Positions 51,953-60,801 of a DNA stretch of 64,000 bases are shown here, piece after piece. The translations under genes were made by a program, and so were the position numbers. The notes under the pieces are model-generated. The model had not been told where the DNA came from, did no database searches, and saw nothing but the letters and a program-made list of their open reading frames with translations. The DNA comes from Janthinobacterium sp. LM6 (GTDB lineage: Bacteria; Pseudomonadota; Gammaproteobacteria; Burkholderiales; Burkholderiaceae_D): the NCBI RefSeq assembly GCF_002002885.1, contig NZ_CP019510.1:2604001-2668000 (forward strand). Direction: 5' to 3'. How positions within the stretch are numbered: the first letter of the stretch is position 1; each line of letters begins with the position of its first letter.

Positions 51953-54821
51953 CGTGCGTTTCTTCCGCCCGCAGCAGGGCTTCCACTTCATGGGCGGGCA
52001 GCGGCCGGCTGAAATAATAGCCCTGCGCCTCGTCGCAGCCATGGCGGCGCAGGTAATCGAGCTGCTCCGCCGTTTCCACGCCTTCGGCCACCACGCGCAG
52101 CTTCAAATTGTGCGCCAGGGCGATGATGGAGACGACGATGGCCGCGTCGTCCGCGTCGCGCGCCACGTCGCCGACGAAACTGCGGTCGATCTTCAGCACG
52201 TCGATGGGGAAGGTGCGCAGGTAGGCGAAGCTGGAATAGCCGGTGCCGAAGTCGTCGATCGACAGCTGCACCCCCAGCGCCTTCATGTCGTGCAGCTGGC
52301 TGACGGCCAGCGCCACGTCGTGCATGAACAGGCTTTCCGTCAGTTCCAGTTCCAGACAGGCGGGCGGCAAGCCCGTTTCCAGCAGCACGTCGGCGATCGA
52401 CGCGACCAGGTTCGGCTCGTTGAACTGGCGCGCCGACAGGTTTACGGCCAGGCGCAAGGTGTCCAGTCCCGCCGCATGCCAGCGCTTCACCTGCGCGCAC
52501 GCTTCGCGCATGACCCAGGCGCCGATCGGCACGATCAGGCCCGTATCCTCGGCCAGCGCGATGAAGCGCTGCGGCGCCACCATGCCCAGGTCCGGATGCT
52601 GCCAGCGCAGCAGCGCTTCCACGCCGACGATGCGCCCGCTGGCTAGGTCCACCTGCGGCTGGTAATGCAGCACGAACTGCTCGCGTTCCAGGGCGTTGCG
52701 CAGCGCCGTCTCGATGCGCAGGCGCTCCAGGGTGGCCTGGTTCATGGCCGTCGTGTAGAACTTGATGTTGTTGCGGCCCTGTTTCTTGGCGCAGTACATG
52801 GCGATGTCGGCCTGCTCGATCAGGTTCTGCGTTTCGCCATTCAGGGTCACGTCGCCGGGCGCGTCGTAGCGCGACATGTCGTAGACGGCCACGCCGATGC
52901 TGCAGGTGACGAAAAACTCCTTGCCGTCCAGCAGTACCGGCTGCGCCACGGCATCCATCACGCGCTGCACGATGGCGCCGCTGAGCACTTCGTCGGCCTG
53001 CTCGCACAGGATGGCGACGAATTCATCGCCCGACAGGCGCGCCACCGTGTCGCTTTCGCGCAGGCTGGACTGCAAGCGCGTGGCGATGGTTTTCAGCAGC
53101 AGGTCGCCGGCCTTGTGGCCGAGGCTGTCGTTGACGAACTTGAACCGGTCCAGGTCGATCAACAGCACCCACAATGCGCGGTTCTTGCGGCGCGACAGGG
53201 CCATCGCCTGCGCCAGGCGGTCGCGCAGCAGGGCGCGGTTGGGCAAGCCCGTCAGCACGTCGTGGTGGGCGATGTGCTGGATTTGCTGCTCGGCCAGCTT
53301 GCGTTCCGTGATTTCGGATCCCGTGCCCCGGTAGCCGCGAAAGTCGCCCAGCTCGTTGAACAGCGGTTCGCCGTTGATGCTGAACCAGCGCAGCTGGCCA
53401 TCGCGGTCGTGCATCGCATATTCGAGGTTGGAAAAGGGCAGGTGGGCTTCCAGGTTGGCGATATGCTGCTTGCCCCAGCGCGAATTGCGCATCTCCGGGT
53501 TGTTGTCCCAGCGCGTCATGCCGATGAAGCGTTCCAGCGGCATGTTCGACTTGTCCGTGAAACCGCTGGTGATGTGGGTGAAGCAGAAGTTGGCGTCCTG
53601 TTCCCAGTACCAGTCCGAGGACAGGGCCAGCAGGCGGCGGAAGCGCTTTTCGCTTTCCTGCAAGGCGCGTTCCGTGCGCTGGCGCGCCCGCACGTCGGCG
53701 CTGAGCAGCTCATTGCTGCGTTTCAGGTCGGCCGTGCGCTGCTCCACCAGCAATTGCACGCGGCGCGAGCGCTGCGTCAGCGATTGCACGAAGGCGGCCG
53801 TCAGTGCGCTGAACAGCAAACCCGTGATCAGGGTAAACAGGGAGCCCAGATGGTCGGCCAGGAAGGGGCGCGGATGGGCCACCACGCGCACATGCCAGGG
53901 CCGGCCGGCGGACACGAAGACCCGGTCGTAATGGCTGTGGTAGGCAGTGTGCAGCCAGCGCGGCAGCGACTCCCAGGCGCCGCCCGGTTCGTCGGCAGGC
54001 GCCTGGCCATGCCGGAAGATCAATTGGCGCGGGTCGGCGCCGGCGTCCGCGTAGACGCTGAGTTCAAGCTGCGAGTCGCCCAGCAGGTCGGCGCCGGCGA
54101 GGATTTTCTGCACCAGTTCCCCGGCGCGCACGATGACCGCCGTATCGCCGATCAGCGCCGCGCGCCGCTGCTGTATCGTTTGCAGGGGCACGCCGTGGCG
54201 GTAGACGGGGCGCACGATGACGAAGCCCCGTTGCGGCCCTTGCGCCAGGGCCAGCAGGCCGGTGGCCGTGGTCTGGCCGCTGATGATCGCCTGCTCCAGC
54301 GCGCGCGCCAGCACGCCGCTCGGGCTGACGTTCAGGCCGAAGGCGGGGCGGTTGCCCTGCAGGGGTTCGAGGTAGTCGACCACCAGGTAGCTGGCGCGCG
54401 TCGTCGCGGGCACGACGACGCCGTCGCGCATTTCCGTCATGGCGTAGTCGGGCACGATGCGCCGCAGCTCCGTCTCGAAGGCGGCGCGCTGCGCATGCGG
54501 CACGATGCGGTGGAAATTGAAGGCCTGGATGAATGGATGGCGCTGCAGCAGCGGCGTGGTGAAGTCGTGGAACTGTTCCCGCGTGACGGGCACGACGGCG
54601 GCAAACAGCTGGTTTGTTGTCGTCAGCACCTCGACCGCGTCGTCGAGCCCCTGCTCGATGGCGGCCACCCTGGCGCCGGCGCGCTGCTGCAGGCTCAGGC
54701 CCATCTTGTCGTATTCGAGCTGGCTGATGGCGGCAAACAGCACGGCCGTCACGCTGATGCCGCAGGCAAAGGTCAGCGCGGCCGCGGCGGAAATCGACAA
54801 TGGCAGGCGGCCACGCAGCAT
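51942..54821 (-). CDS. CHASE-PAS-GGDEF-EAL cyclic-di-GMP enzyme
   Basis: 959 residues. Membrane segment, periplasmic CHASE domain (about 60-290, EYLEPLQGNR region), second membrane segment near 325-345, coiled coil, PAS (about 390-510), GGDEF (about 530-690; the site reads LSGDEF, with a retained RxxD, RESD) and EAL from about 710 with GVEALLRW, NLSARQF, SLFMHD and DDFGTGYSS intact. SGDEF is a tolerated variant, so the protein may make, break or only sense cyclic di-GMP; the intact EAL points to a phosphodiesterase. It senses a periplasmic ligand through CHASE. Confidence 0.9.
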   Translation of the reverse strand: MLRGRLPLSISAAAALTFACGISVTAVLFAAISQLEYDKMGLSLQQRAGARVAAIEQGLDDAVEVLTTTNQLFAAVVPVTREQFHDFTTPLLQRHPFIQAFNFHRIVPHAQRAAFETELRRIVPDYAMTEMRDGVVVPATTRASYLVVDYLEPLQGNRPAFGLNVSPSGVLARALEQAIISGQTTATGLLALAQGPQRGFVIVRPVYRHGVPLQTIQQRRAALIGDTAVIVRAGELVQKILAGADLLGDSQLELSVYADAGADPRQLIFRHGQAPADEPGGAWESLPRWLHTAYHSHYDRVFVSAGRPWHVRVVAHPRPFLADHLGSLFTLITGLLFSALTAAFVQSLTQRSRRVQLLVEQRTADLKRSNELLSADVRARQRTERALQESEKRFRRLLALSSDWYWEQDANFCFTHITSGFTDKSNMPLERFIGMTRWDNNPEMRNSRWGKQHIANLEAHLPFSNLEYAMHDRDGQLRWFSINGEPLFNELGDFRGYRGTGSEITERKLAEQQIQHIAHHDVLTGLPNRALLRDRLAQAMALSRRKNRALWVLLIDLDRFKFVNDSLGHKAGDLLLKTIATRLQSSLRESDTVARLSGDEFVAILCEQADEVLSGAIVQRVMDAVAQPVLLDGKEFFVTCSIGVAVYDMSRYDAPGDVTLNGETQNLIEQADIAMYCAKKQGRNNIKFYTTAMNQATLERLRIETALRNALEREQFVLHYQPQVDLASGRIVGVEALLRWQHPDLGMVAPQRFIALAEDTGLIVPIGAWVMREACAQVKRWHAAGLDTLRLAVNLSARQFNEPNLVASIADVLLETGLPPACLELELTESLFMHDVALAVSQLHDMKALGVQLSIDDFGTGYSSFAYLRTFPIDVLKIDRSFVGDVARDADDAAIVVSIIALAHNLKLRVVAEGVETAEQLDYLRRHGCDEAQGYYFSRPLPAHEVEALLRAEETHVML

Positions 54822-54975
54822 GTTTTTTCCTATCTCACTTCATGGACACTTGGGTTCGGCGGCGCCTGCCGGCCCCACGCAGGCGGTAGTTTGTCATAAA
54901 CCACATCCATCATGCGGATTTTGCACCAAATTACTGCTAATAAGCAACAATATCTATGACCGGGGAAGACGACTT

Positions 54976-55746
54976 TCAGTCGCTGCCCGCGCCTGACCGG
55001 CGGCGCAAGCGCCACAACTGCCATGCCGGCAGCCAGCGGTTCAGGAACGCCAGTCCGGCTATCCGTCGCCAGCGCACCAGGCGCACCACGCGCACGGCGC
55101 GGCCGTCGGCGCCTTGCTCGGGCCTGGCGGCGAAGATGATGCGGTTATTGCCGGCGATGCCGTCGAAGTGGCATACGGCGCCGCGGAAGGTAAGCATCAG
55201 GCGCGCCAGCATGGCGGGGTAGTGCTCGTCATAACTGAACAGGTTGGCCACCAGCACGCCGCCGGGCAGCAGCGCGCGCAGGCAGTCCGCATAGAAGCGC
55301 GCGCTGCCCAGGGCCGGCGGCAAGCCCGTTTCGTCATAGCCGTCGAGCAGCAGCACGTCGGCGCAGCCCGGATGCTGGCGGATATAGCTGACGGCGTCCG
55401 TTTCGATGATGCGCAGGCGCGCGTCGTCGGGCGGCAGCATGAATTGCTCGCGCAGGGCGATCACGTCGGCGCGCAGTTCCAGCACCGTGATGCGGGTGTC
55501 TGGCAGGTGGCGGTGGCAGAATTTCAACAGCGAACCGCCGCCCAGTCCCACCATCAGGATGTGGCGGGGACGGGGCACGAACAGGGTAAAGCACATCATG
55601 GCGCGCGCATAGCGCAGCAGCAGATGGTCGGGGCGCGACAGCAACATTTCGCTCTGGATCATGCCGGGCTGGAATTCCAGGCGGCGCCGGTCGCCACAGG
55701 TATGCACCTGCGGGGCAAGCGGGGTGGTGCTTCTGTTTTCCGGCAT
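54976..55746 (-). CDS. Spermidine synthase-like methyltransferase-fold protein
   Basis: 256 residues. The SAM-type loop HILMVGLGGGSLLKFCHRHLP near 62, VLELRADVIALREQF, and CADVLLLDGYDETGLPPAL are spermidine synthase features, but the N-terminal beta-hairpin domain of true SpeE is reduced. It may be a putrescine aminopropyltransferase homologue or a related methyltransferase. ATG 55746 follows GAAG; an in-frame ATG at 55821 lies in the divergent promoter. Confidence 0.75.
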   Translation of the reverse strand: MPENRSTTPLAPQVHTCGDRRRLEFQPGMIQSEMLLSRPDHLLLRYARAMMCFTLFVPRPRHILMVGLGGGSLLKFCHRHLPDTRITVLELRADVIALREQFMLPPDDARLRIIETDAVSYIRQHPGCADVLLLDGYDETGLPPALGSARFYADCLRALLPGGVLVANLFSYDEHYPAMLARLMLTFRGAVCHFDGIAGNNRIIFAARPEQGADGRAVRVVRLVRWRRIAGLAFLNRWLPAWQLWRLRRRSGAGSD

Positions 55747-55898
55747 GGGACGACTTCGCTGAGTGGACTGGGGGAGATGCTTTGTTGCATTCAGAGAAAT
55801 CTGATAAGCTCCCGTGAGCATACCCGATTAATCCGCGCCGAGCATGCGTAACGGTACGCGGCGGCACGGCCGCGCAGTCGGGCACCATGGAGACAAGC

Positions 55899-56174
55899 AT
55901 GTTTTTGGATCACCCCATCATTACGGCGACGAACAGTTTTACCGAGCCCGACCGCATCGAGCGGCTGACGCGCGTGTACGGCTACGCGGCGGCGCTGGCC
56001 GATCAGGCCGCCAACCTCGGCTTCATCGAAAAAGTGGCGCAAATCCACGACCACAAGGGCACCCTCATCGTCTTCTGGCACGAGGCGCCCAGCGAGGTGG
56101 AAAAGCAGTATTTCGTGCAGGCGTGGGCCAGCAAGATCGGCGACGGCAGCACCAATGTCGAACACGAAATCTGA
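55899..56174 (+). CDS. Small soluble protein of unknown function
   Basis: 91 residues from ATG 55899 (GGAGA seven bases upstream; the alternative ATG is 55887). The sequence (ERLTRVYGYAAALADQAANL, GTLIVFWHEAPSEVEKQYFVQAW) is well-formed protein without known motifs. It is 37 bp before the DGC-like gene and probably co-transcribed with it. Confidence 0.6.
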   Translation: MFLDHPIITATNSFTEPDRIERLTRVYGYAAALADQAANLGFIEKVAQIHDHKGTLIVFWHEAPSEVEKQYFVQAWASKIGDGSTNVEHEI

Positions 56175-56211
56175 TACAGCGTGCCGCGGCAGCGCGGCGA
56201 CGGCGTAGCCC

Positions 56212-57363
56212 ATGGATATCAAAACCCTGGTACTGGCCCTGGCGCTCGGCAACCTGAGCCTGTGCGCGGCCCTGTTCTTCTTCGAGTACGAGCGCAAGAA
56301 GTCGCTCAGCATGTCCACCTGGGCGGTCGCCAAGCAATGCCAGGCCGTGGCCTGGTGCCTGCTGTATTTCCGCGGCGTGCTGCCCGATTTTCTCTCCATT
56401 TTGCTGGGCAACAGCCTGCTGTTTGCCGGCATGGCGCTCGATGCGGGCGCACTGTGGCAGGCGGCCGGGCGCAGCGGCTGGCGCCGCACCGTGCTGCCGG
56501 CGCTGGGGCTGTCGGTGGCGCTGTTCGCCGCCTGCTATCTGTTCGACGTGGCGCCGCTGCTGCGCAGCGCCGGCGGTTCGCTGATCGTGGCCGGCTTTTT
56601 CCTCGCCGGCGTGGCGGCCTTGTGCCTGAAATGGCGCGAGGCGAGCATGCTGCGCCGCTTCCTTGTCGTCAGCATGGGCCTGCTGTCGCTGCTGATCGCC
56701 GCGCGCGGCGTGCTGGCCGCCGCCGTGCCCGGTTTCGATGCGGAATTGATGCAGCTGGCCGGCTTCGGCGCCCTGTACCTGATGATGCTGACGAACGCTT
56801 TCGGCTATCTGCTGCTGTCGCGTGAAAAGCTGGGCGGCGAACTGGCGCGCCTGGAGGTGCTCGACGCGGCCACGGGCGTGCCGAACCGGCGCGGCTTTTA
56901 CCAGGCGCTGGCGCCGTGGATGGCACTGGCGCGCCGGCCCGGCTTGCCGACGGCGCTGGTGGTGCTCAATATCGACCACTTTAAAAGAGTCAACGACAGC
57001 TATGGCCATCCGGTGGGCGACGCGGTGCTGAAAACCATCGTCGACACCTGCCGCCAGCAACTGCGCGACAGCGACCTGATGGGCCGCCTGGGCGGCGCCG
57101 AATTCGCCATCCAGCTGCCGCGCACGACCCTGGCAGATGCGCTGATGGTGGCTGAGCGCATCCGCGCCGCCGTCGAAGTGCTGCCCGTCAAGACGGAGCG
57201 CGCCGTGCTGCAACTGACGGCCAGCCTGGGCGTGACCACCATCCGTGCCGAAGACAGCACCGTCAGCCTGTTCAAGCGGGCCGACGAGGCGCTGCAGGCG
57301 GCCAAGCAGGCGGGCCGCAATCGCGTCGTCGAGGCGCAAGGCGCCAGTACGCTGGACGTATAG
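56212..57363 (+). CDS. Membrane GGDEF protein with degenerate GGAEF site
   Basis: 383 residues. Six membrane segments (residues 1-205) form a MASE-like sensor, followed by a GGDEF domain from about 215 (DAATGVPNRRGFYQAL, VVLNIDHFKRVNDSYGHPVGDAVLK). The active-site loop is GGAEF at 294-298: Ala296 replaces the Asp/Glu needed for metal and catalysis. The RxxD inhibitory site (Arg285, Asp288) is retained. It therefore looks like a cyclic-di-GMP receptor or an inactive partner, not an active cyclase. Confidence 0.85.
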   Translation: MDIKTLVLALALGNLSLCAALFFFEYERKKSLSMSTWAVAKQCQAVAWCLLYFRGVLPDFLSILLGNSLLFAGMALDAGALWQAAGRSGWRRTVLPALGLSVALFAACYLFDVAPLLRSAGGSLIVAGFFLAGVAALCLKWREASMLRRFLVVSMGLLSLLIAARGVLAAAVPGFDAELMQLAGFGALYLMMLTNAFGYLLLSREKLGGELARLEVLDAATGVPNRRGFYQALAPWMALARRPGLPTALVVLNIDHFKRVNDSYGHPVGDAVLKTIVDTCRQQLRDSDLMGRLGGAEFAIQLPRTTLADALMVAERIRAAVEVLPVKTERAVLQLTASLGVTTIRAEDSTVSLFKRADEALQAAKQAGRNRVVEAQGASTLDV

Positions 57364-57369
57364 GCCCGC

Positions 57370-57708
57370 TTACTTCTTGCGCGAGCCCAGCCAGCTGGGT
57401 TCCTTGCCGCATTCCTTGGGCAAGAACAAGGCATCGAGGCCGGGATCGCAGCGATGGTCAGGCGCCTTCATAGGTTCGACGGTCAGCCATTCGCTCTTGG
57501 GCAGGATCTTTTCTTCGCGTGGTTCCACGGGCGGCGCGGGCGGCAGGCTGTCTTGCCACCTTGGCTCTGCGGCAGGCGCGGGCGCAGTGGCCCAGTTCGC
57601 GTCAACCTGCGCTGTGCGCGCTGGGGGTGTGTCCGCGTGTGCGGCGGCGCTCAGCAAGCTGCCCGCGAGGATGAACGCACGCATGGCGGCATTATTTATG
57701 GAAATCAT
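57370..57708 (-). CDS. Small secreted protein of unknown function
   Basis: 112 residues with a signal peptide ending AAAHADTPP. The mature part is Pro-rich with two cysteines (HRCDPGLDALFLPKECG), probably a disulfide. It converges on the DGC-like gene, leaving six bases. I do not recognise it. The 295 bases upstream to the antiporter gene form a divergent promoter without obvious motifs. Confidence 0.55.
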   Translation of the reverse strand: MISINNAAMRAFILAGSLLSAAAHADTPPARTAQVDANWATAPAPAAEPRWQDSLPPAPPVEPREEKILPKSEWLTVEPMKAPDHRCDPGLDALFLPKECGKEPSWLGSRKK

Positions 57709-58003
57709 GGTCTGTCCTTGGTCGGTGCCGCGAGGGCGGGCCTTGCATTATGACGCCAGCCGGAAGCAAAAACACAAGAAAATTGCAACGGCATGTTACC
57801 AAAGGGACTATAGTTGCTGGTAGCAAGCAGGTGCATCACAGCAAGGCGCTCGCACGGTGAGCAAGGCGCGGGGCGCCGCTGCCCGAACGTGTGCATTCCC
57901 TAACTTTCATTTAAGCTAAGCAAGTTATGCTATCGAGCGCACGCCAGGCTGCCCTGTGCCGTCCGCACCGCAGTTCCTCTTTCTTACTCTTGCCAGGCCC
58001 ATA

Positions 58004-59086
58004 ATGAAAATGCTCAAATCCCTGCCTGTATGGCCGCTTGCCGCCCCCCTTGCCGGCTGGCTGTTCCTGTTCGGCTCCACCTTCAATGTCGGCGGCGCCT
58101 ACCAGATTTTGCTGGTGGCGGGCCTGATCGGCAGCGTGCTGGCCGCCGTGTACCACGCGGAAGTGGTGGCGCACCGCATCGGCGAACCGTATGGCACCCT
58201 GGTGCTGGCGTTGGCCGTGACCCTGATCGAGGTGGCGCTGATCGTCTCGCTGATGCTGGCCGGCGGACCGGAAACGACGGGCCTGGCGCGCGATACCGTG
58301 TTTGCCGCCATCATGATCATCCTGAACGGCATCGTCGGCATCTGCCTGCTGCTGGGCGCCGGGCGCCACCGCGAGCAGAGCTTCGGCCTGCTGGGCGTGA
58401 GCGCTTCGCTGGCCACTCTGGCGGCCATCGCCGTTCTGACCCTGGTGCTGCCGAACTACACCTCGAGCGCCGCCGGTCCCTTCTACAATTCCAGCCAGCT
58501 GATCTTCATCGCCGTCATTTCCCTGGTCCTGTACGGCACCTTCGTGCTGGTGCAGACGGTGCGCCACCGCGATTACTTCCTGCCCAAGGAAGCCGTCGGC
58601 GATGAAGAGGTGCATGCGGCGCCGCCCACGCCCACCGTCGCCTGGGTCAGCGCCGGCGCGCTGCTGGTGTGCCTGGGCGCCGTGGTGCTGCTGGCCAAGT
58701 CGCTGGCGCCCGCGCTGGAGACGGCAATTGCCGCCATGGGGGCGCCGAAAACCCTGGTCGGCATCGTCATCGCCGCCATCGTGCTGCTGCCCGAAGGCCT
58801 GGCCGCCGTGCGCGCCGCGCGCGCGAATCGCCTGCAAACGAGCTTGAACCTGGCGCTCGGCTCCGCCCTGGCCAGCATCGGCCTGACTATTCCGGCTGTG
58901 GTGGTGGTGTCGCTGGCCACGGGCCTGACGATTACCCTGGGTCTCGACATCAAGTCGACGGTGCTGCTGCTGCTGTCGCTGATGGTGGCCACCCTGTCGC
59001 TGGGCACGGGCCGCACCACGGTCATGCAGGGTACGGTGCACCTGGTGATTTTCGCCGTTTATTTATTTACCACCATCGTGCCGTAA
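58004..59086 (+). CDS. ChaA-like Ca2+/H+ antiporter
   Basis: 360 residues, eleven membrane segments. Two inverted CaCA motifs: GEPYGTLVLALAVTLIEVALIVSL (Glu in the first repeat) and IVLLPEGLAAVRAARANRLQTSLNLALGSALASIGLTIP (Glu/Asn in the second). It exchanges Ca2+, Na+ or K+ for protons at the inner membrane. ATG 58004 follows CCAGG; a longer frame from 57956 has no ribosome site. Confidence 0.88.
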   Translation: MKMLKSLPVWPLAAPLAGWLFLFGSTFNVGGAYQILLVAGLIGSVLAAVYHAEVVAHRIGEPYGTLVLALAVTLIEVALIVSLMLAGGPETTGLARDTVFAAIMIILNGIVGICLLLGAGRHREQSFGLLGVSASLATLAAIAVLTLVLPNYTSSAAGPFYNSSQLIFIAVISLVLYGTFVLVQTVRHRDYFLPKEAVGDEEVHAAPPTPTVAWVSAGALLVCLGAVVLLAKSLAPALETAIAAMGAPKTLVGIVIAAIVLLPEGLAAVRAARANRLQTSLNLALGSALASIGLTIPAVVVVSLATGLTITLGLDIKSTVLLLLSLMVATLSLGTGRTTVMQGTVHLVIFAVYLFTTIVP

Positions 59087-59108
59087 GCGCCACGGCTGGC
59101 CGCCGTTT

Positions 59109-59141
59109 TGTCACAATCCTGTCACGCCGCTGTCATACGAT
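59109..59141 (+). promoter_or_regulatory. Pho box (three PhoB half-sites) upstream of ppx
   Basis: TTGTCAC, CTGTCAC and CTGTCAT recur with an exact 11-bp period (59109, 59120, 59131), as in PhoB direct repeats (CTGTCAT type). About 110 bp upstream of the ppx ATG, they indicate phosphate-starvation control. Confidence 0.75.
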
Positions 59142-59203
59142 GAGGGTAGTGTGGTAGGATTTTTAAATCGTTTAAATGATTTATATAGTTTAGTAACTGA
59201 TTT

Positions 59204-59224
59204 TGCCAACTTTTTCAGTTGGCA
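59204..59224 (+). promoter_or_regulatory. Hairpin in the ppx leader
   Basis: TGCCAAC and GTTGGCA pair perfectly around a seven-base loop, 26 bp before the ppx ATG. It may affect translation or stability. Confidence 0.4.
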
Positions 59225-59250
59225 CGGTAATGACAAGACAAGAGGCCAGT

Positions 59251-60708
59251 ATGTATGCAGCGGTGGACCTGGGGTCCAACAGTTTTCGTTTACACGTCGG
59301 CAAGCATGATGGCGACACGATCCGCGTGGTCAAGAGCGTGCGCGATCCGATACGCCTGGCTGCCGGCCTGGATGCCAATGGCGACCTGACCGAGGCGGCC
59401 ATGCAGGGCGCTTTGGCCTGCCTGCAGCGCTTTCGCGCCATTCTCGCCGGCTTCGAACTCGATGCCGTGCGCGTGGTGGCCACGTCGGCCATGCGCGTGG
59501 CGCGCAACGGCGCCGTCTTCCTGCCGCTGGCCGAGCAAGCCATCGGCCATCCGATCGAGATCATCTCGGGCGAGGAAGAGGGGCGCTTGATCTACATGGG
59601 CGTGGCCAATGCGCTGGCCATTCCCGGCGAACGCCGGCTGGTGATGGATATCGGCGGCGGCTCGACCGAACTGATACTGGGACGCGGCAACGATATCGAG
59701 CGCGTCGAGTCCTTCAGCCTGGGCACCGTCAAGCAAAGCCTGTCGTTTTTCATCGGCGGGCGCATCGACGCGCCGTCGTTCGAGGCCGCCATCCTGTCGG
59801 CGCGCAGCCATTTCGAGGATGCCGCGCCGCCGTACCGTCCGCAGCACTGGAAGACGGCTTACGGCTCTTCCGGCACCATCCGCACCATCGCCGACATCAT
59901 CGCCCGCAACAAGCTGGGCGACGGCCTGCTCACGAGCGCCAGCCTCGACGCGCTGGCGCGCCGCTTCATCGAACTCGGTCACACCAGCCGCATCGACATG
60001 CCCGGCTTGCGCCCCGACCGCGCCAGTACCATCGTCGGCGGCCTGGCCATCTTGATCGGCCTGTTCCGCGAACTGGCCATTCCCGCCATGACGCCGATCG
60101 AGGCGGGTCTGCGCATGGGCGTGATGTGGGATCTGTACCTGCGCTCGACCAAGCGCGACCGCCGCGAACAGTCGGTGCAGGGCTGCATGGAAAAATTCCA
60201 TATCGACCAGCAGCGCGCCGGCCGGGTGGCCGAGCAGGCGCTGGCCATGTATGCGCAGCTCAAGCCCACGTCCGACGCCCTGGTGAAAGCCCTGCGCTGG
60301 AGCAGCCTGCTGCACGAAGTGGGCCTGGCCGTGTCGCAGACGGGCTACCACAAGCACGCTTCCTACATCGTGGAGAACGCGGACTTGCCCGGTTTTACCA
60401 CGCGCGAACAGAAGACCATGAGCCGGCTGATCCTGGCGCAGAAGGGCAACTTGCGCAAGATCGGCGAAGTGCTGTCCGACCCCGATTTTGCCAAGGCCGT
60501 GCTGGCGCTGCGCCTGTCGATCCTGCTCATGCATGCGCGCATCGAAGCCGATTTCAGCGAACTGCGCCTGCGCATGAAGAACCGCATCGAACTCGATATC
60601 AAGCGCGGCTGGGTGGCGCACCATCCCACCGTGTCGTTCTGGATCGAGAAGGAGCAGGAATTCTGGGATGAGGTCGGGGTCGATTTCACCATCCGCGCCA
60701 GCGCCTAG
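59251..60708 (+). CDS. ppx: Exopolyphosphatase / Ppx-GppA phosphatase
   Basis: 485 residues. ASKHA-type ATPase motifs: YAAVDLGSNSFRLHVG at 2-17, EEEGRLIYMGVANAL, VMDIGGGSTELILGRG near 135, and GSSGTIRTIADII. The C-terminal half is the HD-like helical domain (ALRWSSLLHEVGLAVSQTGYHKHASYIVENADLPGF). It removes terminal phosphates from polyphosphate and may also hydrolyse pppGpp. The ATG at 59251 has AAGAGG upstream. Pho boxes and a hairpin lie upstream. No ppk gene is adjacent. Confidence 0.92.
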   Translation: MYAAVDLGSNSFRLHVGKHDGDTIRVVKSVRDPIRLAAGLDANGDLTEAAMQGALACLQRFRAILAGFELDAVRVVATSAMRVARNGAVFLPLAEQAIGHPIEIISGEEEGRLIYMGVANALAIPGERRLVMDIGGGSTELILGRGNDIERVESFSLGTVKQSLSFFIGGRIDAPSFEAAILSARSHFEDAAPPYRPQHWKTAYGSSGTIRTIADIIARNKLGDGLLTSASLDALARRFIELGHTSRIDMPGLRPDRASTIVGGLAILIGLFRELAIPAMTPIEAGLRMGVMWDLYLRSTKRDRREQSVQGCMEKFHIDQQRAGRVAEQALAMYAQLKPTSDALVKALRWSSLLHEVGLAVSQTGYHKHASYIVENADLPGFTTREQKTMSRLILAQKGNLRKIGEVLSDPDFAKAVLALRLSILLMHARIEADFSELRLRMKNRIELDIKRGWVAHHPTVSFWIEKEQEFWDEVGVDFTIRASA

Positions 60709-60801
60709 GAGGTCATGTCGTGCGCATGACTTGATGTGCAGCAAGCAAGATTTCAAAAAACAGTATATATTGTTTATATTAATTACCAGATTGGAAAATT
60801 T

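Noticed and set aside
52665..54899. 744-codon plus-strand open frame opposite the GGDEF/EAL gene
   Set aside because: Composition typical of an antisense shadow; the minus strand encodes complete CHASE, PAS, GGDEF and EAL motifs.
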